A stretch of DNA of 52,363 bases from Wenjunlia vitaminophila DSM 41686 (GTDB lineage: Bacteria > Actinomycetota > Actinomycetes > Streptomycetales > Streptomycetaceae), in the NCBI RefSeq assembly GCF_000380165.1, contig NZ_KB904675.1:1-52363 (forward strand), given 5' to 3'. Position 1 is the first letter of the stretch. Each line of letters starts with the position of its first letter. The notes under the pieces are model-generated. The model had not been told where the DNA came from, ran no database searches, and saw only the letters and a list, made by a program, of their open reading frames with translations. Both the position numbers and the translations under genes were made by a program. Below are positions 23,388 through 32,369 of the stretch, in pieces.

Positions 23388-25874
23388 CTACCGGCTCACC
23401 GCTGCCTCGTGGTCGTCGTCCGTGCGCCGCGGGGCCGCCTCGTCCTGCGACTGCCGGCTGAGGTACCGCCAGACGCCCTCCAGGAGCACCGCCGCCACGG
23501 CGGCCACCGCGACGCCCATCCACGGCCCCTGCACCCCCACCAGCTTCAGTTCGAAGAACTTCTGCAGGTACGGGGTGATCAGCACGACGACGAACCCCAA
23601 CGCCATCGTCAGCACCAGGCCGATCCGCCACCAGGTGTACGGCCGGGCGATGATCGCCAGCACCCACATGGCGACCAGGAACAGGGTCAGGGTCGCCACA
23701 CTGGTCTCGGCGTCCAGCGCCCCGTTCCCGGTGTAGTGGTGCCGGGCGATCATGTAAGAGACGAAGGTGGCGGTGCCCGCGATGATCCCGGCGGGCAGCG
23801 CGTAGCGCATCACGCGCTTGACGAAGCCGGGCCGGGCCCGCTCCCGGTTCGGCGCGAGCGCCAGGAAGAACGCCGGCACGCCGATCGTCAGGGACGACAG
23901 CAGCGTCAGGTGACGGGGCAGGAACGGGTACGGGAGCTGGAAGATCGCCACCAGCATGGCGAGCAGCACCGAGTACACGGTCTTGGTGAGGAACAGGTTG
24001 GCGACGCGCTCGATGTTGCCGATCACCCGGCGGCCCTCGGCGACCACCGAGGGCAGCGTGGAGAAGCTGTTGTTGAGCAGCACGATCTGCGCCACGGCGC
24101 GGGTGGCCTCCGAACCGGTGCCCATGGAGACGCCGATGTCGGAGTCCTTCAGCGCCAGCACGTCGTTGACCCCGTCCCCGGTCATCGCCACGGTGTGACC
24201 GCGGGCCTGGAGCGCGCCCACCATCTCCCGCTTCTGCTGCGGCGTCACCCGGCCGAAGACCGTTCCGGCCTCCAGCGCCTTCGCCAGGGCCTCCGGGTCC
24301 GAGGGGAGTTCCCGGGCGTCCACCGGGTTCTCCGCGCCGGGCAGGCCGAGCTTGGCGGCCACCGCGCCCACCGACACCGCGTTGTCCCCGGAGATGACCT
24401 TCGCCTGCACGTTCTGTTCCGCGAAGTACCGCAGGGTGTCGGCGGCGTCAGGACGCAGCCGCTGTTCGAGCACGACCAGGGCGAACGGCTCGGGCGCCGC
24501 GGCCACCTCCGGGTCCTCCAGCGCCCTGGTGGTGCGGGCGAGCAGCAGCACCCGCAGGCCCTGCCGGTTGAGCTCCTCCACCTCGGCCAGCGAGGTGTGG
24601 CCGGTGGGCAGCAGCACGTCGGGGGCGCCGAGCAGCCAGGTGACGGCCTTGCCCGAGGGGTCGGGGAACGACGCGCCGCTGTACTTGCGGGCCGAGGAGA
24701 ACGGCAGGGTGCCGGTCGCCCGCCAGCCCTCGGGCGCCGGGTAGGCGTCGATCACGGCCTGGAGGCTGGCGTTGGGCCGCGGGTCCGCGGCGCCGAGCGC
24801 GCCGAGCACCCGTTCGGCCTGTTCCTGGTCGCCGTCGAGGACCCGCAGCTCCTTGACGTCCATCCCGCCCTCGGTGAGGGTGCCGGTCTTGTCCAGGCAG
24901 ACCACGCTCACCCGGGCGAGCCCCTCGATCGCGGGCAGCTCCTGCACCAGGCACTGCTTGCGGCCCAGCCGGATGACCCCGATCGCGAACGCCATGGAGG
25001 TGAGCAGCACCAGGCCCTCGGGGACCATCGGCACGATGCCGCCGACCATGCGCCGGACGGCCTCCTTCCACCCCTCGTCCTCCACGTAGAGCTGACTGGC
25101 GATCAGGGCCATCGCGGTCGGGACCATCAGGTAGGTGATGAACCGCAGGATGGAGCTGATGCCGCTGCGCAGCTCGGAGTGGACCAGGGTGAACCGGCTC
25201 GCCTCCTCGGCGAGCTGCACCGCGTACGCCTCCCGCCCGACCCTGGTGGCGGTGAAGGCGCCGGTGCCGGCGACCACGAAGCTGCCGGACATCATGGGGT
25301 CGCCCGGGCGCTTGAGGACCGGGTCGGCCTCGCCGGTGAGCAGCGACTCGTCGATCTCCAGTCCGTCGGCCTCGGCCACCACGCCGTCCACCACGACCTT
25401 GTCGCCGGAGCCGAGCTCGATCACGTCGTCCAGGACGATGTCCGGGGTGCTGACCTCCACGCTGCGGCCGTCCCTGCGGACCAGGGGCTTGGCCTCGCCG
25501 ATCACCGCGAGGCTGTCCAGGGTCTGCTTCGCCCGCCACTCCTGGATGATCCCGATGCAGGTGTTGGCGACGATGACGAAGCCGAACAGCGAGTCCTGGA
25601 TCGGCGCCACCGCGAGCATGATGACGAACAGCACGCCGATGATGGCGTTGAACCGGGTGAAGACGTTGGCGCGGACGATGTCGGCCATGCTCCGCGAGGA
25701 GCGGACGGGGACGTCGTTGACCTCTCCACGGGCCACCCGCTCGGCCACTTCCGCGGTGGTCAGTCCGCTCACCCGGGTGGTGGACTGGTCCTCGGGGGAA
25801 GGGGCCTGACGCACCGGGGCGTGGGCGCCTGACCGGTGGGGGTCGTCAATGCCGTTGTCGAGCCGGTTCTCCAT
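23388..25874 (-). CDS. P-type cation-transporting ATPase
   Basis: The product has 828 residues. It has the actuator motif TGEADPV (about 180-186), PMVPEGL in the fourth membrane span (about 282-288), the phosphorylation site DKTGTLT (D328) and the hinge TGDGVND followed by ALKDSDIGVSMG. About ten membrane spans, with no N-terminal heavy-metal domain. It resembles the calcium/magnesium-type branch more than copper or cadmium pumps, but the ion cannot be fixed from sequence. The ATG at 25874 is chosen over an upstream one at 25928; no strong ribosome binding site precedes either. Confidence 0.9.
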   Translation of the reverse strand: MENRLDNGIDDPHRSGAHAPVRQAPSPEDQSTTRVSGLTTAEVAERVARGEVNDVPVRSSRSMADIVRANVFTRFNAIIGVLFVIMLAVAPIQDSLFGFVIVANTCIGIIQEWRAKQTLDSLAVIGEAKPLVRRDGRSVEVSTPDIVLDDVIELGSGDKVVVDGVVAEADGLEIDESLLTGEADPVLKRPGDPMMSGSFVVAGTGAFTATRVGREAYAVQLAEEASRFTLVHSELRSGISSILRFITYLMVPTAMALIASQLYVEDEGWKEAVRRMVGGIVPMVPEGLVLLTSMAFAIGVIRLGRKQCLVQELPAIEGLARVSVVCLDKTGTLTEGGMDVKELRVLDGDQEQAERVLGALGAADPRPNASLQAVIDAYPAPEGWRATGTLPFSSARKYSGASFPDPSGKAVTWLLGAPDVLLPTGHTSLAEVEELNRQGLRVLLLARTTRALEDPEVAAAPEPFALVVLEQRLRPDAADTLRYFAEQNVQAKVISGDNAVSVGAVAAKLGLPGAENPVDARELPSDPEALAKALEAGTVFGRVTPQQKREMVGALQARGHTVAMTGDGVNDVLALKDSDIGVSMGTGSEATRAVAQIVLLNNSFSTLPSVVAEGRRVIGNIERVANLFLTKTVYSVLLAMLVAIFQLPYPFLPRHLTLLSSLTIGVPAFFLALAPNRERARPGFVKRVMRYALPAGIIAGTATFVSYMIARHHYTGNGALDAETSVATLTLFLVAMWVLAIIARPYTWWRIGLVLTMALGFVVVLITPYLQKFFELKLVGVQGPWMGVAVAAVAAVLLEGVWRYLSRQSQDEAAPRRTDDDHEAAVSR

Positions 25875-25949
25875 GGGAGGAACGTTACGTGGCGGCGGTG
25901 AACGGTGCTTGAACCCGGTCGGGAACACCGTTCTCGGGGAGGAGACGGA

Positions 25950-26243
25950 TCATCCCTGGGTCTGACCTGACTGGTCGCCCGCGCCGTCGCTGACCTGTGC
26001 CTGCTGACGGTGCCGCTCGATCGCGTCCCGGCGTCGGCGCACGTACCACAGGCCGATGAGCCCCAGACCGGCGCCGGCGAGGCAGGTCCACACCCACCAG
26101 GCGTGTCCGTGGTCGGCGTACCAGCCGTAGAACGGGAGCTGGACGAGGAACAGCACCAGCCAGACGATCGTGCCGCCGGTGACGATGGCGACGTCGTTCG
26201 CCTCGAGCGGTTCTGGGGCCGGACGCCGGGGGAGCTTTGCCAT
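25950..26243 (-). CDS. DUF2530 membrane protein
   Basis: The product has 97 residues. It carries two hydrophobic spans (about 20-38 and 48-66) around YGWYADHGHAWWVW and then WYVRRRRDAIERH. This matches the DUF2530 family as I remember it. It is followed leftward by the P-type ATPase, 75 bases away, and may share a transcript. Function unknown. Confidence 0.8.
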   Translation of the reverse strand: MAKLPRRPAPEPLEANDVAIVTGGTIVWLVLFLVQLPFYGWYADHGHAWWVWTCLAGAGLGLIGLWYVRRRRDAIERHRQQAQVSDGAGDQSGQTQG

Positions 26244-26396
26244 GGGGGAAGCCTACGGCTGCGGGGTGCCGCCGTGTCCTGGAGGACGGGGCCGCGGGGC
26301 CGGTCGACGGTGTGACCGGCTGCGTTCCGGGGTACCCCGCAAGTCTCGGTGGGACACGTGGTGACCACTGGGTCGAACGGGTGTCCAGTCAACTTT

Positions 26397-26426
26397 CTTT
26401 AGTTTGTGTAATGAGTTATTCTAAAG
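26397..26426. promoter_or_regulatory. AT-rich inverted repeat before the MarR gene
   Basis: CTTTAG and CTAAAG flank an 18-base AT-rich core (TTTGTGTAATGAGTTATT) that ends 3 bases before the ATG. In such G+C-rich DNA this stands out. A MarR dimer site overlapping its own promoter and ribosome binding site (AAAGAG) is likely, giving autorepression and control of the downstream transporter. Confidence 0.5.
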
Positions 26427-26429
26427 AGC

Positions 26430-26864
26430 ATGCCGGAACTCTCCGAGGAGGACCTCACCGCGGTGAGCAGCCTCCGGGCCGCCGTGATGCGGCTCTCGCG
26501 CCGACTGCGACACCAGCGGGTGGACGAGTCGCTGAGCCCCACCGAAATGGCGGTGCTCGGCACCCTGTGCCGCTGCGGCTCCTCGACCCCGGGCGAACTG
26601 GCCCGCAAGGAGCACGTCCAGCCGCCCTCCATGACCCGCATCGTGGCGATGCTGGAGGCCAAGGGACTGGTCCGCAGGGAGCCCCACCCGCAGGACCGTC
26701 GCCAGATCGTGGTGACGCAGACGGAGCAGGCCGAGGCGATCCTCGAGGAGAGCCGCCGGCGCAGGAACGCGTGGCTGGCCGAACTGGCCGGCAACCTCAC
26801 CGAGGACGAGTGGCGGACCCTGCGCGACGCCGCCCCGGTGCTGGAGAAGCTCGCCGAACTGTGA
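26430..26864 (+). CDS. MarR-family regulator
   Basis: The product has 144 residues, the normal length. It contains a MarR winged helix: TEMAVLGTLCRCGSSTPGEL, recognition region PPSMTRIVAMLEAKGLV, and a wing REPHPQDRRQIVV. The N- and C-terminal helices form the dimer interface. It lies 47 bases upstream of an MFS exporter gene and probably represses it, releasing on binding of a small hydrophobic compound. Confidence 0.93.
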   Translation: MPELSEEDLTAVSSLRAAVMRLSRRLRHQRVDESLSPTEMAVLGTLCRCGSSTPGELARKEHVQPPSMTRIVAMLEAKGLVRREPHPQDRRQIVVTQTEQAEAILEESRRRRNAWLAELAGNLTEDEWRTLRDAAPVLEKLAEL

Positions 26865-26911
26865 GATGCCGACCGCGCCAGCGCGGCCCCACCGGAAAGG
26901 AGAGGACACTC

Positions 26912-28405
26912 GTGAGTTCGGCCCCCGGACCCTCCGGCGTCGCCCCCGAACCCGAACCCGAACCCATACCCACCCCAGCAGGCGCGTCCGCGCCCGAACC
27001 CGCCCCCGGACCCGAGTCCCCCGATCCGGAGTCCGCCCCCGCGCCCGGGACGCCCACCCCCGCAACGCGCACGCCCCCCGCGGCGAAGCCCAAGAGCCCC
27101 GCCCGGGGCACCTTCGCCAGCCTGCGGAACCGCAACTACCGGCTGTTCGCCGGAGGCCAGGTGGTGTCGAACACCGGCACCTGGATGCAGCGCATCGCCC
27201 AGGACTGGCTGGTGCTCACCCTGACCGGTTCCTCCGCGGCCGTCGGCATCACCACGGCGCTCCAGTTCCTGCCGATGCTGCTGTTCGGTCTCTACGGGGG
27301 CGTCCTCGCCGACCGCTACCCCAAGCGCGTCCTGCTGTTCCTCACCCAGAGCGCCATGGGCCTGTTCAGCCTCGTGCTGGCCGCGCTCACCCTGTCCGGC
27401 GCCGTCGAGGTCTGGCACGTGTACCTGATGGCCTTCCTGCTCGGGCTCGCCACCGTGGTGGACAACCCCACCCGGCAGGCGTTCGTCGTGGAGATGGTCG
27501 GCCCACGGGACCTGCGCAACGCCGTCAGCCTCAACGCCGCGAACTTCCAGATCGCCCGGATCGTCGGCCCCGCCATCGCCGGCGTGCTGATCGCCGCCGT
27601 CGGCAGCGGCTGGGCGTTCGCGTTCAACGGCATGTCCTTCGTCGCCCCGATCGTCGCGCTGCTGCTGATGCGGGACGCGGAGCTGCACCACGTCGAGCGT
27701 GCCCCCAGGGAGAAGGGACAGCTACGCGCCGGGCTCGACTACGTCGCCGGCCGCCCCGAACTGATCTGGCCCATCGTGCTCGTCGGCTTCGTCGGGACGT
27801 TCGGCTTCAACTTCCCCATCTGGCTCACCGCCTTCGTGGACGACGTCTTCCACGCCGACGCCGGCACGTACGGCCTGCTCAACACGCTGATGGCGGCGGG
27901 CTCGCTGGTCGGCGCGCTGCTCGCCGCCCGCCGCGGGACCACCAGGATGCGGATGCTGGTCGGCTGCGTGCTGCTCTTCGGGGTGCTGGAGGTCGTCGCC
28001 GCCCTGTCGCCGACCTACTGGCTGTTCGCCGCGCTGCTGGTGCCGCTCGGGCTGGTCGGCATGACGTTCAACACCACGGCCAACTCCTCGGTGCAGCTCG
28101 CCACCGACCCGGCGATGCGCGGGCGGGTGATGAGCCTGTACCTGATGGTGTTCATGGGCGGCACACCCATCGGCGCCCCGCTCGTGGGCTGGGTCACCGA
28201 CACCTACGGTGCCCGGGTGGGGTTCCTCACCGGTGGCCTGGTGTCGGTGTCGGCGGCGGTCGTCGTCGGCCTCGTCCTCGCCCGCGCCGGCGACCTCAGG
28301 CTCAGCGTGGAGCTGCACGGCGGCGGGGGACGCCCCCGGATCGCGTTCGTCCCCCGCGACCACCAGCGCGACCACCAGCCGGAGAAGGTCGCCGCGGCGG
28401 CCTGA
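26912..28405 (+). CDS. MFS transporter (probable drug exporter)
   Basis: The product has 497 residues from a GTG after AAAGGAGAGG. The first about 65 residues are Pro/Glu/Ala-rich and disordered, including a PEPEPEP run. Then come about 12 membrane spans typical of the DHA3/enterobactin-exporter-like group: LRNRNYRLFAGGQVVSNTG, WMQRIAQDWLVLTLTG, GVLADRYPKR, ATVVDNPTRQAFVVEMVG. With its MarR neighbour it most likely exports a toxic or signalling compound. Confidence 0.9.
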   Translation: MSSAPGPSGVAPEPEPEPIPTPAGASAPEPAPGPESPDPESAPAPGTPTPATRTPPAAKPKSPARGTFASLRNRNYRLFAGGQVVSNTGTWMQRIAQDWLVLTLTGSSAAVGITTALQFLPMLLFGLYGGVLADRYPKRVLLFLTQSAMGLFSLVLAALTLSGAVEVWHVYLMAFLLGLATVVDNPTRQAFVVEMVGPRDLRNAVSLNAANFQIARIVGPAIAGVLIAAVGSGWAFAFNGMSFVAPIVALLLMRDAELHHVERAPREKGQLRAGLDYVAGRPELIWPIVLVGFVGTFGFNFPIWLTAFVDDVFHADAGTYGLLNTLMAAGSLVGALLAARRGTTRMRMLVGCVLLFGVLEVVAALSPTYWLFAALLVPLGLVGMTFNTTANSSVQLATDPAMRGRVMSLYLMVFMGGTPIGAPLVGWVTDTYGARVGFLTGGLVSVSAAVVVGLVLARAGDLRLSVELHGGGGRPRIAFVPRDHQRDHQPEKVAAAA

Positions 28406-28515
28406 CCGTGCCGCCGGGGGCTCCGGCCGCCGGGCGGTCCCGGGCCGCCGGCCCGCGCGGACCGGAACCGCCGCCGAGTTGCGCGGGCCGGGGGCGTCCC
28501 CACCATGGGGAAGGG

Positions 28516-28532
28516 GGGAGCCGCCGGCTCCC
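28516..28532 (+). terminator. Short hairpin in MFS-hydrolase gap
   Basis: GGGAGCC-GCC-GGCTCCC lies inside a longer purine/pyrimidine mirror. It could end the MFS transcript or attenuate read-through into the hydrolase gene, whose ribosome binding site begins 22 bases later. Confidence 0.4.
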
Positions 28533-28565
28533 TCCCCCTCCCCGGAACACGCACGGAGGAGCACC

Positions 28566-29537
28566 ATGGCAGGTCTCCCACCGCCCCCCACCCCCCTCCT
28601 CGAGCCCGAGGCGCAGGAACTGGCCGAGGCCACCTCCCCGCACCCGCGGATCTACGAGGTGCCGCCGGAGCAGGGCCGCGACATCCTCGCCGGTCTCCAG
28701 TCAGGCGAGGGGGTGAGCAAGCCCGCCGTGGACGAGGAGTGGGTCACCGTGGACGCCGGCCGGTGGGGCACCGTCCGCACCCGCCTGCTGTACCCGCGCG
28801 GGGTGTCCAGGCCGCTGCCGACCATCCTGTTCATCCACGGCGCCGGATGGGTCTTCGGCGACGAGAAGACCCACGACGGCCTGGTGCGCGACCTGACCGT
28901 CGGAGTCACCGCCGCGGCGGCCTTCCCGGTCTACGACCGGGCGCCCGAGGCCAGGTACCCCACCCAGATCGAACAGAACTACGCCGTCGGCCGCTGGATC
29001 GTCGAGCACGGCGCGGAACACGGCCTCGACCCCTCACGCATCGCGGTGTGCGGCGACTCGGTCGGCGGCAACATGTCCGCGGTCCTCGCCCTCATGGCCA
29101 AGGAGCGCGGCGACGTGCCGCTGCGGGCCCAGGTGCTGCTCTACCCCGTCACCAACGCGGACTTCGACACCGCGTCCTACCTCCAGTTCGCCGAGGGCTA
29201 CTACCTCACCCGCGAGGGCATGATGTGGTTCTGGGACCAGTACACCGCCGACCCGGCGCAGCGCGCCGAGGTCCACGCGTCGCCGCTGCGAGCCAGCGTG
29301 GACCAGCTCAGGGGGCTGCCGCCGGCCCTGGTCATCACCGACGAGGCCGACGTGCTGCGCGACGAGGGCGAGGCCTACGCGGCGAAACTGCGGGCGGCCG
29401 GCGTGGACGTCACCGCGGTCCGGGTGCTCGGGATGGTCCACGACTTCCTGATGCTGGACAGCCTGCGCGACGCCAAGGCCACCACCGTCGCCCGCCACCT
29501 CGCCGTCCAGACGCTCCGGGAGGCCCTGCACGGCTGA
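28566..29537 (+). CDS. Alpha/beta hydrolase, hormone-sensitive-lipase type
   Basis: The product has 323 residues from an ATG after CGGAGGAG. The oxyanion-hole motif is HGAGW (usually HGGGW), the nucleophile elbow is GDSVGG, and the acid and histidine are in TDEADVLRDEG and MVHDF. It hydrolyses ester bonds of small acyl compounds; the substrate is unknown. It follows the MarR-MFS pair, so a joint role in handling a xenobiotic is possible. Confidence 0.9.
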   Translation: MAGLPPPPTPLLEPEAQELAEATSPHPRIYEVPPEQGRDILAGLQSGEGVSKPAVDEEWVTVDAGRWGTVRTRLLYPRGVSRPLPTILFIHGAGWVFGDEKTHDGLVRDLTVGVTAAAAFPVYDRAPEARYPTQIEQNYAVGRWIVEHGAEHGLDPSRIAVCGDSVGGNMSAVLALMAKERGDVPLRAQVLLYPVTNADFDTASYLQFAEGYYLTREGMMWFWDQYTADPAQRAEVHASPLRASVDQLRGLPPALVITDEADVLRDEGEAYAAKLRAAGVDVTAVRVLGMVHDFLMLDSLRDAKATTVARHLAVQTLREALHG

Positions 29538-29619
29538 GGGCCCGCCCGGGTGCCCGGTCCCGGCGGGCAGGGCGCCACGGGGCACCGGTCGGGACCGGTT
29601 CCCGGCGGACCGACGGGCG

Positions 29620-29706
29620 TCAGCCGAGGGCCGCCGCGGCGACGACGACCACCAGCAGCAGCACGAAGGCGGAGGTGAGGACGCGGGCGCGGGTCTTGGG
29701 GTTCAC
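29620..29706 (-). CDS. 28-residue single-span membrane peptide
   Basis: It starts with a GTG that overlaps the stop of thpR (GTGA), implying translational coupling. The sequence is a short basic head (MNPKTRARVLTS) and one long hydrophobic segment rich in Val, Leu and Ala. I have a weak recollection of similar tiny proteins next to this gene in Streptomyces. Function unknown. Confidence 0.5.
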   Translation of the reverse strand: MNPKTRARVLTSAFVLLLVVVVAAAALG

Positions 29707-30290
29707 GGCTCCACGGTAACGCCGGGCCCCGGCTCCCGACCCAGGGGCCACTGCCCGACCGGGGAGTAGCGCGGGGGCTGCCCCACCTCCCCCGGGTCGC
29801 TGCGCATCAGCAGCAGCGACGTGACCACCCAGGACGTGCCCTGGAACGACGCCAGGGCGTCGGCGAACGGGCGGAGCCTGGTGGCGGCGGTGTTCCGGGT
29901 GCGGGCCAGGGTCAGGTGGCCGTGGAACGGGCGGCCCTCCATGGGGATGCCGACGCGTCGGCCCGCGGCCGTGGCGGACGCGGCCAGCCGTTCCAGCTCC
30001 GGCCGCCCCTCCGACATGCCGACCCACAGCGCGCGGTCCCCGAACCGGCCCCCACCGGCCAGCCGGACGGTGGGGGGCTGGTGGCGTGCGGCGGCGCGCC
30101 CGAGTCGGGCGGACAGCTCGGGCAGCACCACCTCGTCCACCTCGCCGTAGAAGGCCATGGTCAGGTGCCACCCCTGCTGGTCCGCCCAGCGCAGCCGGTC
30201 GGCGTCGGGCAGCCGGCGGACCTCGGACACGACGCCGGCGAGTTCCGCGACGGCGGGAGGCGGTGGTTGTACGGCGGCGAAGAGTCTCAC
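29703..30290 (-). CDS. thpR: RNA 2',3'-cyclic phosphodiesterase (2H superfamily)
   Basis: The product has 195 residues from a GTG after GGACGG. The two 2H catalytic motifs are HLTM (H42, T44) and HLTL (H125, T127), correctly spaced. It starts VRLFAAVQPPPP, close to the usual RLFVALxPP of this family. It opens 2',3'-cyclic phosphate ends of RNA. It is divergent from the aldo/keto reductase and coupled to the 28-residue peptide. Confidence 0.92.
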   Translation of the reverse strand: MRLFAAVQPPPPAVAELAGVVSEVRRLPDADRLRWADQQGWHLTMAFYGEVDEVVLPELSARLGRAAARHQPPTVRLAGGGRFGDRALWVGMSEGRPELERLAASATAAGRRVGIPMEGRPFHGHLTLARTRNTAATRLRPFADALASFQGTSWVVTSLLLMRSDPGEVGQPPRYSPVGQWPLGREPGPGVTVEP

Positions 30291-30410
30291 CCGTCCAGTG
30301 TGCCCCGGCCCGCGCCGTCCACCAGGGCCACGCGCGCCGCCCCACCCTCGCGCCCCGGCCGCCGGTACCCCCTTGCTTCGAGCGGACTCCAAGGCGTTGG
30401 CTGGTCGCCC

Positions 30411-31400
30411 ATGGAGTACACGCAGCTCGGACGCACCGGACTCAAAGTCAGCCGACTCGTGCTCGGCACGATGAACTTCGGCCCGCAGACGGACGAGGCC
30501 GACAGCCACGCCATCATGGACGCCGCGCTCGACGCGGGGCTGAACTTCTTCGACACGGCCAACGTCTACGGCTGGGCGGAGAACAAGGGCCGCACGGAGA
30601 GCATCATCGGCAACTGGTTCGCCAAGGGCGGCGACCGCCGGGACAAGGTGGTCCTGGCCACCAAGGTCTACGGGAACATGGGCCCGGACGGACCCGCGTG
30701 GCCCAACCACGACAAGTTGTCGGCGGTGAACATCCGCCGGGCCGTGGACGGGAGCCTGCGGCGCCTGAAGACCGACCACATAGACCTGTACCAGTTCCAC
30801 CACATCGACCGGGACACCCCGTTCGACGAGATCTGGCAGGCCATCGACGTGCTCGTGCAGCAGGGCAAGATCCTGTACGCGGGGTCCTCCAACTTCCCCG
30901 GTTACAAGATCGCCCAGGCCAACGAGGCCGCTGCCAGGCGGGGTTCCTACGGGCTCGTCAGCGAGCAGTGCCTCTACAACCTCGCCGAACGCCGCGCCGA
31001 GATGGAGGTCATCCCGGCGGCCCAGGACTACGGGCTCGGGGTCATCCCCTGGTCGCCGCTCCACGGCGGCCTGCTGGGCGGCGTCATCAGGAAGGAGGCG
31101 CAGGGGGGCCGCCGCGCCTCCGGCCGCGCCGTCGAGGCGTTGGCCGACCCGGAGGTCCGCGGGAAGGTCCAGGCGTACGAGGACCTGCTCGACAAGCACG
31201 GCCTCGAGCCGGGGGAGGTGGCGCTCGCCTGGCTGCTCGCCCGGCCCGGGGTGACCGGCCCGATCGTCGGCCCCCGCACCGCCGACCAGCTCCACTCCGC
31301 GCTCCGCGCCGCCGAGCTCGAGCTCTCGCAGGAGCTGCTGGCCGCGCTGGACGAGATCTGGCCGGGCCCGGGGCCCTCCCCGGAGGCGTTCGCCTGGTGA
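30411..31400 (+). CDS. Aldo/keto reductase
   Basis: The product has 329 residues from an ATG. The catalytic tetrad is visible: D48 and Y53 (FFDTANVYG), K85 (ATK) and H130 (LYQFHH). The C-terminal NADPH-binding part has GPIVGPRTADQL. It begins MEYTQLGRTGLKVSRLVLGT, as in the YghZ/YajO-like subgroup. It probably reduces an aldehyde or ketone with NADPH. No ribosome binding site is strong, so a leader extension is conceivable. Confidence 0.92.
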   Translation: MEYTQLGRTGLKVSRLVLGTMNFGPQTDEADSHAIMDAALDAGLNFFDTANVYGWAENKGRTESIIGNWFAKGGDRRDKVVLATKVYGNMGPDGPAWPNHDKLSAVNIRRAVDGSLRRLKTDHIDLYQFHHIDRDTPFDEIWQAIDVLVQQGKILYAGSSNFPGYKIAQANEAAARRGSYGLVSEQCLYNLAERRAEMEVIPAAQDYGLGVIPWSPLHGGLLGGVIRKEAQGGRRASGRAVEALADPEVRGKVQAYEDLLDKHGLEPGEVALAWLLARPGVTGPIVGPRTADQLHSALRAAELELSQELLAALDEIWPGPGPSPEAFAW

Positions 31401-31551
31401 CCCACCGGCTGTTCGGGCCCATGGCCGGCCCGGTCCACGGCTGGCCTCGTCCATGGCTGGCCGCCGTGGTCCGGGTCGCCCGGGACCCGGTGCCGCCGGG
31501 CGGACGGGCTTTCCGTTGACGTCACCGCCCTCGAACGGCGCGCGACAGGGA

Positions 31552-31587
31552 GAAGGCGGCCGTCACCACACGGTGACGGCCGCCTTC
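31552..31587. terminator. Perfect 16-base-stem terminator
   Basis: Arms GAAGGCGGCCGTCACC and GGTGACGGCCGCCTTC enclose a 4-base loop (ACAC). It stands between the aldo/keto reductase and the convergent membrane protein gene, and should work in both directions. Confidence 0.85.
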
Positions 31588-31616
31588 GACGTACGGGTTG
31601 CGCGAAAGGGCTCGCG

Positions 31617-32123
31617 TCAGGCGCGGGCCTTCATGGCCGCCACCGCGCCGCCGCCCAGGGCCAGCAGCACGCCGATCAGCACGAACCACAGGCCGACACC
31701 GGCGGTGATGTCGAACGGCTCGAGAAGCTGGTCAACCTGCTCGGACGGCACGCCCTCGTCCTCGGCCTCGGCACGCACGGCGCGGTCGGGGTTGATGAAG
31801 TTGAGGACGGCGAACACCAGGGTGATCAGGGTCGGCAGCAGCGAGGACGCCGCGACCTTGGTGTTCTTCATCGCCATGCCGGCGATCAGCAGCACTCCGG
31901 CGAGGCCGGAGGCGAGCAGCGTGAAGAGGCCGTCGCCCTTCATGCCGCCCGTGCTCTCCGTCTCACCCATGATCTCGGCCGTGGACCAGCCGAGGAAGGA
32001 ACCTATGACGACCAGGGCGGAGCCGACGAGACCGACGAGGATGGGAACCATGGGGAACCCGAGCGCGGCGCCCCCCGACGGCGCCGCAGGTCGGGTGTAT
32101 GTGTTTGGACCGTAACCACTCAT
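31617..32123 (-). CDS. Four-span membrane protein
   Basis: The product has 168 residues from the ATG at MSGYGPNTY. An in-frame TTG at 32159 is an alternative. After a Gly/Pro-rich head come four hydrophobic spans (PILVGLVGSALVVIGSFLGW, GLFTLLASGLAGVLLIAG, LPTLITLVFAVLNF, GLWFVLIGVLLALGGG). Between spans three and four lies an acidic extracytoplasmic loop (about residues 111-134). Family unknown. Confidence 0.75.
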   Translation of the reverse strand: MSGYGPNTYTRPAAPSGGAALGFPMVPILVGLVGSALVVIGSFLGWSTAEIMGETESTGGMKGDGLFTLLASGLAGVLLIAGMAMKNTKVAASSLLPTLITLVFAVLNFINPDRAVRAEAEDEGVPSEQVDQLLEPFDITAGVGLWFVLIGVLLALGGGAVAAMKARA

Positions 32124-32369
32124 GGCCGGAACGCTAGGAACCGGCGCGATGGGCGGCAATCTGGTTAGCCCTTATGTCGCCAATGCCAGTGATGTCTCCA
32201 CAAGATATCCTCAACTTGAGCTCAACCTTTCCTCAAGAGTAGGGCGTCTTATTGAAAGCGCTGCTCAACAGCCGGCCCGGGCTTGCCCGTTCCACGTCGC
32301 AGAGCGTGCTTTTCCAGCCACCCAGCGGATCGCTGATCCGTTGTCAGTGGTCAGGTGCAGACTCGGTCC

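Noticed and set aside
22110-25832. A 1240-codon plus-strand frame across the sacsin-like gene end and the P-type ATPase
   Set aside because: It spans two genes in the wrong frame or strand and crosses their terminators.
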